Part shown: one piece after another, positions 39,544-52,567 of the stretch
How the letters are laid out: every line of letters begins with the position of its first letter
Numbering within the stretch: position 1 is the first letter of the stretch
Origin: Dichotomocladium elegans
Lineage: Eukaryota > Mucoromycota > Mucoromycetes > Mucorales > Lichtheimiaceae
DNA: 64,000 nucleotides
Assembly: GCA_025716815.1 (NCBI GenBank)
Contig: JAIXMN010000022.1
Location: forward strand, 62,001 to 126,000
Direction: 5' to 3'
Program-made: the position numbers and the translations under genes
Notes under the pieces: model-generated
Database searches by the model: none
What the model saw: the letters and a program-made list of their open reading frames with translations, nothing else
What the model was told of the DNA's origin: nothing

Positions 39544-42307
39544 TTTAAAAGAAGAAAAAGGGACAAGAAGACAAGGTATTTAATAGGAGTCGAACGGAGA
39601 CATGATGGGCACTTTTATATAGAGCAAGAAAAGAATTTTACGGGGGCCGGCCTTCCTGCTAAGCAGCTGTAATCCAGGATTCGGGGGATCTATCCCCGCG
39701 CATGTATGTCTGGTTATGCGGGGTCAGCATATCTGTGCTCCAGTGCGTCTGTGTGTGTGAATTAAACTATGGAGAGGGAAAGTCGCACATTGCGTGACTT
39801 TATCTGCAAAAGGCATGGAACAGGAACGGAAAATAGAATCGTAAATGATAGGAATTCTGTAATGGTTATTGTAAAGGGAAAACTTCATCGCAGTACGTAG
39901 ATTTTGGCGAATCTTCTGACGAGGATGGAGGAAAGCGGGTACCCGTACTGCAGGTGCTGGGAAATGGCTTGCCGGATCTTTCCACCAATTCGAAGCACAA
40001 ACATAAGACTTTATTAAGGTATGTAAGACAGATATTTGACCAACATCTCAGATCGATATACCCAAGCATTACGTACGGCGAAGAACAGAAATCAGCTACA
40101 TGTAGAAAGCACCTAATTAGATTCTATATTTACAGCTTCCACGACATTATTTGTATCAAATAAATAGATGGTCTTAGCACCCTTGTTTGGCGTACTGACC
40201 GTGTGAACTTTACAATGGGGAGGTACGATCATAGGACAGGGACTAACTTAGGGTGAGATACAATATTACTAGAAAAAAAACAATGTCGCTGCCACGTCAC
40301 CTGTTTCCTGTACCAAGTATACGGTAAAATCTTGAAACTAACAGCGTTCATTTGTACTATATTCTCATGTCTTCGTGATACTGAATGTTGCTCTTGTTTG
40401 TTACAAACAAGCTTTGAGTTGTCGATCAATGGCTTTGTGGAGTTTCTTTGTATCACTCGGCAATTCGCCTGGGCACTGACTCTGATGAACACTTCCACTA
40501 TTGAAAACATAAGCCCATCAGGATTTACAATCCAACGACTGCTAAACAGATGGAATGGGTGGTCAGTGAATGACCCTTGTTTGGAATAGGCATTGTGATC
40601 CACTCTCGAGTAACGCCACCTCGCAGAATCAGGGGCGCTTTTTTTTCTGGAAATATCATGGTTGCTAACGTAAGATGACAGAGCTTCCACGTTGAAAAGA
40701 GTGCGATGCGAGAATTCCATTCTACATAGTTGCTCCTTTGGCTTCAAATCAGGTCCTTCGCCACATAGATAGCGCAATCACGGGTGCGGCTGTCATATTT
40801 TTCTGCGTTCCAAGCGAAAACATCGCTCAAAGGGCTGGTCGATCACTGAATTGCGGATAAACAGTTCGCTATACCGAATGAATTCTGCATCCATGCACTT
40901 CGTAGGCAGGCCATTTTCGGTAATTCTCTATACTGAAATCCAAATGAAACTCTGCAATCCTTTTCGGTATGGGAAGGAGCCAATAAAAATGCGTAAACAT
41001 ACCTCTGCTTTATTGCATTGTGGTAAAACCAGCCCAAAGCTCTCCAGATTTCAGGCCATCTTGGTGGACAACAATTTTTCCAATCTAGCAAGCACGTCAA
41101 AGCGCGTCAGAATGGATCATTGCTGCAAAACTCCGATCAGACCAAATCAGCTTGTCCTCCATGTTGAGGGTGTCGCTGTTCATAGTAATACTACAACCAT
41201 TTCAAGTTTAAATTGCTCCTTAGCCGAGTTAGCAAGGATCCTGAGCTCGCTCACTAGTTGGGGTAGTGTTCCTGGATAGACATAGATCTACTTCTTCTGA
41301 GCATTGCTTAAAAATATCTCCGCTTGTCATGCATGTCTACTGGTCATTAAACCGTAATACCGAATGTTCGCTACACCGTATGATATCTGCTCCGACAGAG
41401 TGTGTCGGTATACCGACCGCTGACTGTGTGAGGTATTATTGCTGTGGTAACGTAGTGAGATTCTTGCAGATGAATAACCTGCATTGATATTCATGTTGCA
41501 AAGAGCCAGCATTAGTTCAGCTCTGAGATACGTACATATGCAAGCATGTGGCACCTGTCCAACACCAAACATTCATTCTGTCAGGTGAAAGAAGAGCCAC
41601 TTTTACCTTTCATCATTCCAATCGTATTAAAGCAATCACATGCTCGTCTTCTTAGTCTACACTCAAAGAAATTGATTATGTGATGAGCAGATACCATGTG
41701 CTTGAATAGGAACGTCTGTTCGCAAGAAGAAAAATGTGCCGTCCAAGGGACTGAATATCATGGCAGAATCAGTTATTACAGTATTCTCGCGTTTGATACA
41801 GATAATCTTTAACCACAGTCAACAATTCCATAGGAGCATATCATTCAGTCATCTTGCATCCACTCCACCAAAGACGCCTTCAGCCTTTATATTGTATATA
41901 CGAGTATAACACTACATTTGTCCGTAGAACGGATGCGATCTCCGTACACGGTCTTTCCCCATCCGCTCTTTCTTCAGCTCTCAGTAAAAACTATAAAACC
42001 TTTCTTTCCCACCTGAAAAATTCTCTCTTTATAAACGGTGCTGAGTTCATCGATAGTCTTCTCCATAGACCATATCACTCAATCATGATTTTATATCCGT
42101 AGCTGGCAATCTCTGCTGCGATAGCCTTTCTAGTTCCACGAGAGGAGAGCAAGAGAAGAAAAAGGCCGCAAGAATAGACGGTATGGGACGAGAATGGAGG
42201 ACTTATATATTTTTGTTTTCATCATTGAAAAAGATGGCAATTAAGGTAAGGGGTATGTGAAAAATATGAACCTATGCAAACATCTAAATTTCTTTTTTTT
42301 TTCTAAT
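39544..42307. other. 2.8-kb gene-poor region, possible decayed element
   Basis: No recognised gene. The longest ORF is 40777-40229 (minus, 182 codons), listed separately. Around 40860-41420 there are several related short motifs (GCTATACCGAATG, GCTACACCGTATG, TCGGTATACCGA palindrome) that look like fragments of a degenerate repeat. Confidence 0.4.
40229..40777 (-). CDS. Unassigned 182-codon ORF in gene-poor DNA
   Basis: Open for 182 codons without introns, but no motif recognised; His/Ser/Arg-rich composition unlike its neighbours. No signal peptide or membrane segment. It could be a remnant of a transposon-encoded protein, or chance. The region lacks the compact spacing of the real genes nearby. 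Confidence 0.2.
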   Translation of the reverse strand: MRYLCGEGPDLKPKEQLCRMEFSHRTLFNVEALSSYVSNHDISRKKSAPDSARWRYSRVDHNAYSKQGSFTDHPFHLFSSRWIVNPDGLMFSIVEVFIRVSAQANCRVIQRNSTKPLIDNSKLVCNKQEQHSVSRRHENIVQMNAVSFKILPYTWYRKQVTWQRHCFFSSNIVSHPKLVPVL

Positions 42308-43506
<1,199 letters not shown>

Positions 43507-44513
43507 GTTGTTTGTTTGTTTATAGGGGATATGAAATATAAAATGCTTGTTTTGTACAAAATAGAGAAGGAAAAAAAAAATTATAACCCCCGCTAAACTA
43601 AAGAGCGATTTTATGCCAGAAAATTCAGCAAAAGACAGTCAAGTGCTCATGATGACTCATTTTCCCTAATTCAAAAACACGAAGAGTTTCGACTTGTGTT
43701 GAGCAGAATGGTAGAAACCAGATGCCGATGTCGTATTTTGGATCCTACACCAAGAGCAGGAGTCATGTACAAACTTGATCTTCATATAGAGGACCCCGAC
43801 CATTTTTTTTTCTTCCATAATCAGTAGTAGCCTGATAAGGTTTCTACTCCCCATCTACACTTTGTCCATCTCTACAGTCCCACAATACGGACCGTCGAGT
43901 CTTTTTGACAATCGGAATCAGTGGGAAAATGTCAGGTTTTTAAGAGCCTACGTTGCTCCTTCCGCAATGCATACCCCTCGGGATCAGCTCATAATCTTCG
44001 CAGAACGTACGCCCAAGCACCCTCCCCTTCGGGCGCGCTGTCAATGTCCGCTTCGCAGTTGCAGGAGCACAGATCATACATAGTCATCCAGCCGTACCAT
44101 GGCTTACGCCCCCCCCCACACTCATAGGAAATGCTTACCCAGTTAAAGGCAAACCATTACCGCTCAGATGGCCCTATCCGCGTTCAACGAGTATTCGCAT
44201 GTACGAATATATCCCCAACCTTGATGGTCATGTCCTGACAGCGGCTATAAGAATTCCATCTTATCAAACCGGCTTTTATCCTTTCGAAGGGCGCCTCCTT
44301 TGTGTGTTTCCTCTCCCCCCCCGTACACAGTTTTTACCGCGACTTGTATGTTTTCTTTTTGAATGGTTTGTACAAGACGTTTGTTAAATTCATTTTTGGA
44401 ATGCTATGTTGGATTTGATAAATGCTTTGTCTGGTAGGGATGAAGAGATGGTATATGATGCAAGGGCGAGTTATGGTTTGTGGTAGAGAGGATGTGCGCG
44501 GGAGAGGAAAGGC
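43507..44513. other. Intergenic region
   Basis: About 1 kb upstream of DAHP synthase and downstream of the carrier gene. Several C runs (44105-44120, 44310-44322). No ORF supported on motif grounds. Confidence 0.4.
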
Positions 44514-45548
44514 TTAATACATGAGCGACTTGAGGGTTTCATATGTCGGAAAGAAAATTCCGCAGATGCCAAACCACCAGAAGGAGCGGGGCAGTGCGCC
44601 TGCGAAGAATTCGCGGTAAAGCTCGACAGGCATGCCGTTGACTCGCTTGTACATTGTCTTTGCGACTTGAAGGGCAGATGCACTACTGCTGCCATGCTGC
44701 TGTTTCTTTTCTGTGATCATGCGGGTCCGAAGGACATCCATCGGGGTCGTGAAGTATCCTGCCAAAAACCCACTTACACCGCCGTAAAGGACGGATCGCA
44801 TCGTTGGGATATCAGCTTCCCATTCCTCGTATGCGGCATGGGCAACTACCCGGTGCTGGTGCTGCATGCGTTCGATCCAATCTTTTCGTACTGATCGGTG
44901 ATGAAAGGCTTTGAAGTTTTCGTAGGATACCAGAAGGATCACCATGAAAGGAGAATCGCGTGCTGCAATGGCCCAGAAACCGCGAAAGAGACCCTTGAGC
45001 CCATCCTCTTTGATTGTTTGTCGGACTACATAGGAGGCTGTAGAGCGGCCAGCATAGTGGTCTGTCTGTAGCTTGGCTGTGACGACTTCGCGAGGAACTT
45101 TGATGACGCTCGACGCAAGATCGCCCAGAACGGCTGACAGTGCGGTTGCTGGAATCGCGTACTTTTTCTTATTACCGTCGCCTGACGGAACAAGCTGACT
45201 CTTGCAGAATTCATAGGTGCTAAACCGGGCACCGCCCTGACCCGCAGCCCCAAGAGCAGATACAAAGAAACCTTTGCCCAGGCTGCGGACTGTCTCGCGG
45301 GTGAAGATCTTGCGCCACGAATGCGTAGGATCGGCCTGAATCCGAGTTTTGATGGTATCTAGGGGGTGCATGCAAGAATACGATAGAGATAGACCGGTTG
45401 CTCCAGCAGCAAAATGATCTACGATTGATTTAGCAAATTGAAGGATCATCGGGATTGTTTGCTGCTTACATCGATAGAGCTCAAAGACTGTGTGTTGTTT
45501 CTTGGCAGGTACGGCGGCGACGCCTTGGACAGTAGTAGGAGAGACCAT
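44514..45548 (-). CDS. Mitochondrial carrier family (SLC25) protein, possibly SAM-carrier-like
   Basis: Open across 344 codons, or 327 aa if a canonical 51-nt intron (45469-45419) is removed. Seen: three carrier repeats with signatures HPLDTIKTRIQ, VPREVVTAKLQ and TPMDVLRTRM, and matching helix motifs such as GKGFFVSALGAAGQGGARF, GLFRGFWAIAARDSPFMVI and FFAGALPRSFWWFG. About six membrane helices. It sits in the mitochondrial inner membrane by family. Signatures resemble the S-adenosylmethionine carrier group most, but the substrate is not certain. The loop before the third repeat is longer than usual (HRSVRKDWIERMQHQH). The start lies 326 bp upstream-side of the NUP53 stop. Confidence 0.85.
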   Translation of the reverse strand: MVSPTTVQGVAAVPAKKQHTVFELYRCKQQTIPMILQFAKSIVDHFAAGATGLSLSYSCMHPLDTIKTRIQADPTHSWRKIFTRETVRSLGKGFFVSALGAAGQGGARFSTYEFCKSQLVPSGDGNKKKYAIPATALSAVLGDLASSVIKVPREVVTAKLQTDHYAGRSTASYVVRQTIKEDGLKGLFRGFWAIAARDSPFMVILLVSYENFKAFHHRSVRKDWIERMQHQHRVVAHAAYEEWEADIPTMRSVLYGGVSGFLAGYFTTPMDVLRTRMITEKKQQHGSSSASALQVAKTMYKRVNGMPVELYREFFAGALPRSFWWFGICGIFFPTYETLKSLMY

Positions 45549-45874
45549 TGATATGCGTTTTTAGATAGGGCAGAAAGAGTGATACAGAGAGAGATCGTTT
45601 GAACAAGGGTTTTCTTCGATTCAGAAAGAAGAAAAACGGATGCAGCTCCTTTTTTATATTGCTTCTGATGGCACAAGTGAGTCAGGGATTCATCCAATCG
45701 GAGGAGAGGAAGAAGTTATGTCAAAGATGGCTCACCGTCCACATGCAAAATTTGATTGGACATTACGAAATTCTCCGCTTAGACGCGATATCGCTTGCCG
45801 GGTTAATTCTATCCCCCCTTTTTTCGAATGCAATCACTTCCTTTTTTTATTGATTTCGTTTCATTCGCCAATTG
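45549..45874. promoter_or_regulatory. Carrier gene promoter region
   Basis: 326 bp between the carrier start and the NUP53 3' end, both on the minus strand. No ORF supported; T and A runs only. Confidence 0.4.
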
Positions 45875-47566
45875 TTACCCGGCCATGGTTTTTGCCAGGA
45901 TGACCCCCACTCTGCAGTTGTCATCGATAAGCTCGCCATGACATGCAAGCGCCTTCTTGGCATCACTATCTGACGTGTATCGGAATGTTATCCAGTTACT
46001 CGTAGACTGGAAACGTTCTTGCACGCGGCCGATCTGTGAAAAATATCTAACCACAGCGGATTTGTGATCTGGCAAGAACCCGAACACACGTACAATGGTG
46101 TTCGTCTGTGCTGGTCCACTGAATAATGCTGGTTGTTGCGGTGCAGTCGATTCTGGCCTTTGCATGCACCATCAGCATACTTGTCTTCTCTGACATTGTA
46201 CGGTTTCAGAATTACCTGTCAGTTGCAGAAATCGTTTTTGACTTATTCATTGGCGTCTGCGAATATCCCATAATCGATGCAGTCCATAAATCTAATTTGG
46301 GATTTGTCCTTAGCTGCGTTGGGTCGATCCGAGCTGCTGTTGAGGCGGTAATCATACCTGTGTGTGGTGCCACATCAACATCATTAATGCTGCCAGTATA
46401 TCTCTGCGGATTCACACCAATATCCCAAAGAGAAGCAGTGGGCGGCACCTCTTCGGCATCATTGTCTTCTTTCGCTTGTATTCGGGATCGATTACCAAAT
46501 ACATCACGCCCCGTTGTTCCACCGAAGATCCCCTCGTTGTTTATCGCGTCCTTTCCAGCGTCGATGGAGCGTGTATCTTGCTTACTTTCATCGACAATGA
46601 ATAAAACTGTTTTGATGATTCAATTCTTCTTTATAGCAAGCCGGGAATACTTACTTGTCGATGCTTCGTTTCGCTGGCCGCTCGCGAGAATTTGACTGTT
46701 TTTACGATGATGATTGTTAATGTACTGTGCATTCCGTCATATTCTCCTTTATTGCTTACTGCTGATTGGGTAGCAGTCAGAAAACGAGGCAGGGCCGTCC
46801 GCCGTCCACCAATGTGCAAAGTTGTAGAATTAAAGTCAAGTTCTTTAGCCTGCGCTTTTGGTTCTTTTTCAAACATGTTGGATGTTATCGGGTACCGTTC
46901 CACCTTGCCAGGTTTGACGATGAAATGCGGTACGCTTGTATCCGGAAAGACGGTGGATAGGCTCAGCAGCGAATTCTGTTGTTGCAGTGGTTGTGCCATT
47001 GCACCGGAGCTTGTGTTATTAGGCTTTGATCCAAAAGGACCCTGGGTATTAGTGGATGCTGCAAACAAACCTGTGGGTTGCTTGGTGGCCAGGCCAGATC
47101 CAGTAGCGTTTGAGCCAAAGAGACTAGTGGCTGCTGGTTTACTGGTTGTCCCAAATCCCACGGTAGTAGTAGTAGCTGTAGTTAGCCCTGGCTGCTGGCT
47201 GGGTGTGGTAGCCGCGGATGATCCAAAGAGAGCATTCGTCTGGTTCGGCGCCGACGTCGCGCCAGCACCACCACTGAACAATCCAGTTGCAGGTTGGCTC
47301 GTGGCTGTGCTGACGCTAGGAGATCCAGTGGATGTCTGGGTCACAGAGCCGAATAGATTCCCACCACCGCCACCGATCGATGGCTGCTGATTCTGAGTTG
47401 CCGATGTGCCAAAAGTTCCTGTACTATTTGCTGCAGCAGTGCCAAATCCGGACGACGGTGTTGCCGATGCGGGCGAAAATAGCGATGTATTGCTACGCTG
47501 ATGACCGAATCCCCCGGAGGGCGCCAAATTTGCGGCTGATGTGGTCGATCCAAACGTGAATGCCAT
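45875..47566 (-). CDS. NUP53: Nucleoporin Nup53/Nup35 (FG repeats plus MPPN/RRM domain)
   Basis: About 480-500 aa from several exons. A scaffold-linking nucleoporin of the nuclear pore inner ring. Seen: N-terminal half rich in Ser/Thr/Gly/Asn with FG, GLFG-like motifs (LFGS, GLFSGG, FGTTSKP, GLFAAS, GPFGS), a middle region with VPHFIVKPGKVERYP, a short motif GIFGGTTGRDVFGN, then SLWDIGVNPQRYTG, and the C-terminal MPPN RRM-like fold (TIVRVFGFLPDHKSAVVRYF, WITFRYTSDSDAKKALACHG, VGVILAKTMAG). An intron at the end of the first large exon is very short (gtaagcaataaa...gcacag, about 38 nt). The antisense 232-codon frame over the repeats is a composition artefact. Confidence 0.9.
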
Positions 47567-48160
47567 AAGTTTTACGAATGAAGAATTACCGTGTCAGAGC
47601 ACACTGCCTGTTGCGGTAGCGCGCTGGTCCCGTGACTGCGAATCAGAAAGCGGGCAGGGCGCTGCACCCCGTGAGCAGCGGAACCCGATCAGCCAACGGA
47701 ATAGGCGATTAGGTATTGGTAGCAAATCAGGGCAGGGCAGTGGATGATGAAGCAGACAATTTCTTTGCGATAAACAGGCTGCAGCCGATAACCTGCTCTT
47801 TTGTATACAGCACGCTTCCCATTATTGATACTACTCATTATACACCGTTTTGTAGATACTTGAACATTCTGACCCTTATGAATAAGTGCATTGTCCATTA
47901 TTGGATAAGAGCCCATCATACATTTATGCTTGTTTATCTCATCCACCATAGGCTTAAGGAAGCCGGGATAAGTATTGAAGAGACTGCGTCTCCTCATCAA
48001 CTGCATATCCCTGTCCGTCTGCTTAAATAAATAAATCGATCATTTCGGAATAGCAGGGACGAATTTGGCGAGATTCTGTGCAATGTATTATTTCCATGTA
48101 GATATGCGACTCTGATGCTAGGAGATTGAGTATGGGGCGACGGTGAAAGTGGAAGAAACG
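47567..48160. other. Spacer between NUP53 and RlmN-like gene
   Basis: About 590 bp, NUP53 promoter side. GC-rich near the NUP53 start, AT-rich farther away. The short ORF at 47689-48006 (minus) has no motif. Confidence 0.4.
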
Positions 48161-49622
48161 TTATGCTCTGGTTAATTTTTTATGTTCAGCGCTACTCTTC
48201 AATTGCCCACAGGCTGCCATGATGTCTATATAATAAAGGAACCTCAGGTCAACTTTTCTGACTCGCTTATGACGTTAAAATTACCTTGTCCTCGAGGTCG
48301 TCTGACCGTACAATGAACTCCACCCGCCATGACTGCTACTGCAAATGATTCAATCCGGTCCATCTTTGATGTTTTATAAGCACTTCCTGGCCAGGGGTTG
48401 AAAGGACTGTCCTATTGTGTAAGTCTCTAAAACAGACATAAATATGCAATAAAGCTTACATGAGATTCACATGAGCTGGAAGTTGCTTCAGGAGCCGAAC
48501 AAGTTCACGCGCGTCTGCAATAGAGTCATTGATACCATCCAACATAACATATCTAGGGTACAAAGATAGTTAGGGATAAATACAGACTTGGAGAGCTCAA
48601 CTATTTTCGTCTTGTATTACTCAAATGTGATTCTCCTTCCGCGAGTTCCCATCAAACGTGCATATCCATGGCATGCATCTAAGACCATCTCAAGCGGAAA
48701 AGTCTTGTTGAGAGGAACGAGCACATCCCGCGTCGCGTTGTTCACTGCATGAAGCGAGATAGCGAGCGAAACGCCTACATCAGTTGCAATGTTCGAAATA
48801 AGTGGTACTACACCCGACGTCGAGACGGTGATCTTGTGTTTTGGCATGTGAATGCCCGCAGGATCGGTCAAGATCTGGATGGCTTGGCGGACCTGCCGCC
48901 AGTTGTAGAGCGGTTCGCCTTGGCCCATAAATACCATATTGGATATTTTACGTTGTCGTTCTGTTGGCTTCAGCGGAAAGTCCCCCGCGTCATGAGCGGC
49001 GATCATATATTGTCCAAGGACTGAAGAGGAGGAATGAGATTTAACAATGGCATTTTATTTGGTTTACCTTCGCTGGAGTTTAGACTACGATAAAGCTTCT
49101 GTGTACCGGTATGACAAAAGCTGCATTGAAGCGAGCAGCCAATTTGAGATGACACACATAATGTCGATCGACCACTTTCAGGAATCAGGACGGTCTCGAC
49201 AACAGCCCGAGGATCATTGTTAAATTGGACAAGCCATTTCTGGGTCTCATCGATTGATTTTTTATGAAGCTATGGTGCATAAAGACTGGATCTCAGTTCC
49301 CGACCACAGAAACATCATTCCTTCGTACTTTAACATTGCCATATTGCACCATGTAACGTGCATCGAGTTCCGATCGCAACGACTTTGAAAGATTGGACAT
49401 GTCCTCGAAAGACACCAACCCTTTCGCATAAATATGTTCCCATAGCTGTCGCGCAGTGAACTTTTTTGTCCCGGGAACGGTCTCGAGCTCTTGCTGAAGC
49501 TGTGGAAGAGTCAGACCGAAAAGGTTTTTTTTTCTGCATTCTGATGCCACATGTGAGTAGCATCGCCTCAGGAGCATGGTCGAAGTGATATTAAAAGAGT
49601 AGCAGCTGAGTTTTGCCCACAC
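48161..49622 (-). CDS. RlmN/Cfr-family radical SAM rRNA adenine methyltransferase, probably mitochondrial
   Basis: About 400 aa. Bacterial RlmN makes 2-methyladenosine at 23S rRNA A2503 and tRNA A37. Seen: N-terminal extension with Arg/Ser-rich presequence ([11 protein letters not shown]... [10 protein letters not shown]), the RlmN N-domain ([24 protein letters not shown]), [18 protein letters not shown], the CX3CX2C cluster [82 protein letters not shown] and the C-terminal AACGQL containing the second catalytic Cys. Introns are short; the first uses a gtggtc donor (about 49307). The last exon ends at TAA 48161. Location in mitochondria is inferred from the presequence. Confidence 0.9.
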
Positions 49623-51071
49623 GCAGTTTTTTTTATCTTACTTCCGGTGATTGATTCCCGACAAAGAGCTGGAGGGTAATCAGTCACTGTCTCTGCAAAA
49701 CTCGTACTTTATTCAGCCGTGATGAGAGTGAAAATAGGAAAGGATGAGAATGAGAAAATGACCTTCATTTGTATTTTGACAGAAGATACCAAAGTAGGAT
49801 GGGTAAGATACAATAATAGGGCAATGATGGGGCTTGTTCGTTACGGTGTGCTCTTCCAGAAAACTTCTTGGATCTTGATGTGGGAGCTGTGCCTCCGAAA
49901 ACTCCCTTGATTACGACAATCATCGTAAGCGTTTACCCACTTGAAACGACCAGTTGAACAAATAGCTAATCTTTAGTTAACGTATCAAGATGGGCGTGCT
50001 CCACCGGAGTTAAAGCATTTGCTTTGTATACTAGGTTTCGATGTTTAAAGGTATCCGCAAAGTACAAAACGTAATCATTCGCTCTGTAGTGTCCCTGGCT
50101 GCATCTACCTCAACACTGAAGATTCCCATTGCCGCTTTGTATATTTTTTAAATCGATGAATCATCGTAGTATTCCAGGTTCATAATACTGCGTGGCTGCA
50201 TCATAAATACATTAGCTAGCGTGATCATGGAGTATGCACTGATGTTACTCCATATTCTTTGAGGATCGATTCACATGCGTACTGTAAATGCGGACGCATT
50301 TTGCCAGAGTGGCATGGATGTGTTAGGTAAGAGCCGCCCTCAGTCAGGTTAAATACTTCTTCACAGTATTGCCTGCTTGAGATCCCATCGATTCCAGAGA
50401 TCACCAAAACAGGCCATCATTTGGTACTTTCCGCAGGGTTGAGATAGTATCGGATTGCGCAGCCCATAAACGCTAGATAGACCTTCCGCTGAATCTCCAC
50501 AATCACAGGGGAATAAGTCTTTAAACTGCTTCAATGGCATTTACACACAAGCTATGTGGCACTCGCCCGTTTGTTCGTTGGAACCCAAGATATAGCCATC
50601 ACCAGAAAGTCCATGGCAAATCGTTGCACCAATGAAAATATTCTTGTTAGATTATTCAGGAGGTAATGCCTTTCTGAACGTATCCATACCAGGCGGCCAT
50701 GGTAACGTTGCTGTGAGAATGTCGTAGTCGTTTTCATCCTCGTTGGTGAAGCTCATTTTGTATGACTTTGCCAATTCACAAAAAAAAAGAAGAACATTGA
50801 TAGGCGTTTAACGCAGTTTGCGGACAGTGGGAATTACACTCTTCATATTCTTCACACTTCTGGCTAACCTTAAATATCCCAAAAATGATCAATTCGATTT
50901 AGATATGAACTCTGAGCGGGCCCGAAGTCAAAGTCTTTGATATTAGCATTCCACCAGGAAGCATATCCACCAGTATGCCGGCTCGCTCCGTCCTTTTGAA
51001 GGATGAACTCCTCCACATCCTCTTTTGTCAATTGGTTGAGTCACCGAAGGAAACTGTCGCTAAGACATTGC
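49623..51071. other. Intergenic region, partly decayed ORFs
   Basis: About 1.4 kb. A minus-strand ATG at about 50757 opens a frame starting MSFTNEDENDYDILTATLPW with stops further on; it could be a decayed gene on the edge of the transposon island. No family recognised. Confidence 0.35.
50405..50757 (-). pseudogene. Decayed unassigned ORF
   Basis: Minus-strand reading frame from ATG at about 50757 (MSFTNEDENDYDILTATLPW, then PPGMDTFRKALPPE) is broken by an in-frame stop after about 35 codons. Reading on gives IFIGATICHGLSGDGYILG and then another stop. The continuity of protein-like sequence through stops suggests a dead gene. Family unknown. Confidence 0.3.
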
Positions 51072-51712
51072 ACATACACTAGTTTTCTAAAATCAAAATC
51101 AAACCTTGCCAGCTTTAAAGTTGTAGGATCACAAAAATAAAAATCGCGTTTTGCCCAGAATACGCATGATGACAAAGCAAATGCCGCACAAAATATGTTT
51201 GGCAGATCCATCTCTTGCTGTTGGCTCTTCTTTCTTTATACACTTTTACATTCTGAAATGAGCAATCTATTTTCTTTTTTACAAAGATGGGCAAGAATAT
51301 ATCGTTGATGAGCATGGCTGTCCTAAACCTTTAGACTAGGTTGTTGATGAAGAAATGTACTCTCTGCAATCCGGTTATTCTCGCACTGAAAATCTGCGTA
51401 GCATATCTTGCAAAGATAGCTCTGAGCTTACTACCACTCACATTCCCCAGCGAAAAGATACAGACATTTCGGATGAAAGAAGCAGGGATCAAGCACAATT
51501 GCACATCGTACACTGACCAAGACAAGGTCAGGTTTTGCATACAGATGTCTGAGAAGGTCTTGAGTGCATCCGTTGCTGGGAACCCATGTTCGTTCAGCCC
51601 AGCGATATGGGCATTGCAGTGCGAGAAGGACCCTGACAGCATTTTAAGAAACGTAGAAGCAGAGGGCCGATCGTGTATTCTCAATGAAGAGCATTTATTG
51701 TTCTAGAATGCA
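51072..51712 (+). mobile_element. Tc1-like transposon fragment, copy R1
   Basis: About 640 bp that is closely similar to 60029-60720 (shared, for example, CTTGCAAAGATAGCTCTGAG and ACCTTGCCAGC). Near its right part, frames read TDQDKVRF, LSASVA and EKDPDSI, resembling the N-terminal helix-turn-helix of Tc1/mariner transposases. It is broken and, relative to the other copy, lacks about 35 bp near 51690. Confidence 0.55.
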
Positions 51713-52151
51713 ATTGTCGCTAAAAATAGCCGTACTCAAAAGAATCCTATATCGAGAAGACTAAGTTTATTCTTGGAAAGAACAAAGAACTATCAGAATG
51801 TGCTTGTCGCTTTTGTCAATGAGCCATTTAGCCTGGGGATTGTAACTCCGAAGCTGGTTATCAAATGGAATAATGAAGTAATGGCTTTCAGGAGACTCCT
51901 GTGTTCTCTGCAATATTCAGAGAAATTATTCATTATATACCTACATTTCCTGAACGTATGGATAAGGATGACAGCAGTGTCGTGTTTTGTTGCGTTGTAA
52001 GAAACTGAGAGAGTACGAAAAGAAGTACAATCTTCCTACACTACACAAGTGCCGGATATGTATCGAATTATTCTTGAGATGGTCTCTTGGAATTACTTGT
52101 TGGAATTGTTTGGGATTTCATTGTTGATTTCAGACCGCCCTCACGTCGATA

Positions 52152-52323
52152 CAGTGGCCGCCCGTTATAGTGATACCCTCGGTTCCAGGAAATCGCATCA
52201 CTATAATGAATTATCACTATAACGAATTGGAATAAGCCCTACCTGGCAATTTTGTTCTTCATAAAGTGTATCGCTATAATGAATTATCATTACAATGAAT
52301 ATCACTGTAACGAGCGGCCACTG
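52152..52323 (+). mobile_element. pogo/Tigger-like MITE, 172 bp
   Basis: Terminal inverted repeats start CAGTGGCCGCCCGTTATAG and end with the near-perfect complement (CGAGCGGCCACTG), flanked by TA on both sides (52150-52151 and 52324-52325), the target duplication of the Tc1/mariner superfamily. Inside are several TTATAGTGAATT/TTACAATGAAT-type subrepeats typical of pogo ends. No coding capacity. It lies 245 bp upstream of the Fanzor start codon. Confidence 0.8.
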
Positions 52324-52567
52324 TAAAACCACATTAAGGAACCCAGTGGGAAAATGAAAAGCACTGTGGAGATGGATCATTGTTGACACTATAAATAGTG
52401 ATGCTCAAGCAAACTGTCCCTTTCCATTATCCACATACAAAACTAGAGCCCATACAGCCTACAGAAAATAACACAGTACCACATTTACGGTTGAAGGTAA
52501 TACGGCCGCTTTCATACTCGTCTCTACGATACTAAGAAATAATATACCCTAGGTCTTCACCCACTAA

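Noticed and set aside
46692..47390. 232-codon plus-strand ORF
   Set aside because: It is antisense to the NUP53 FG-repeat region, whose biased codons leave the opposite strand open; no motif of its own.
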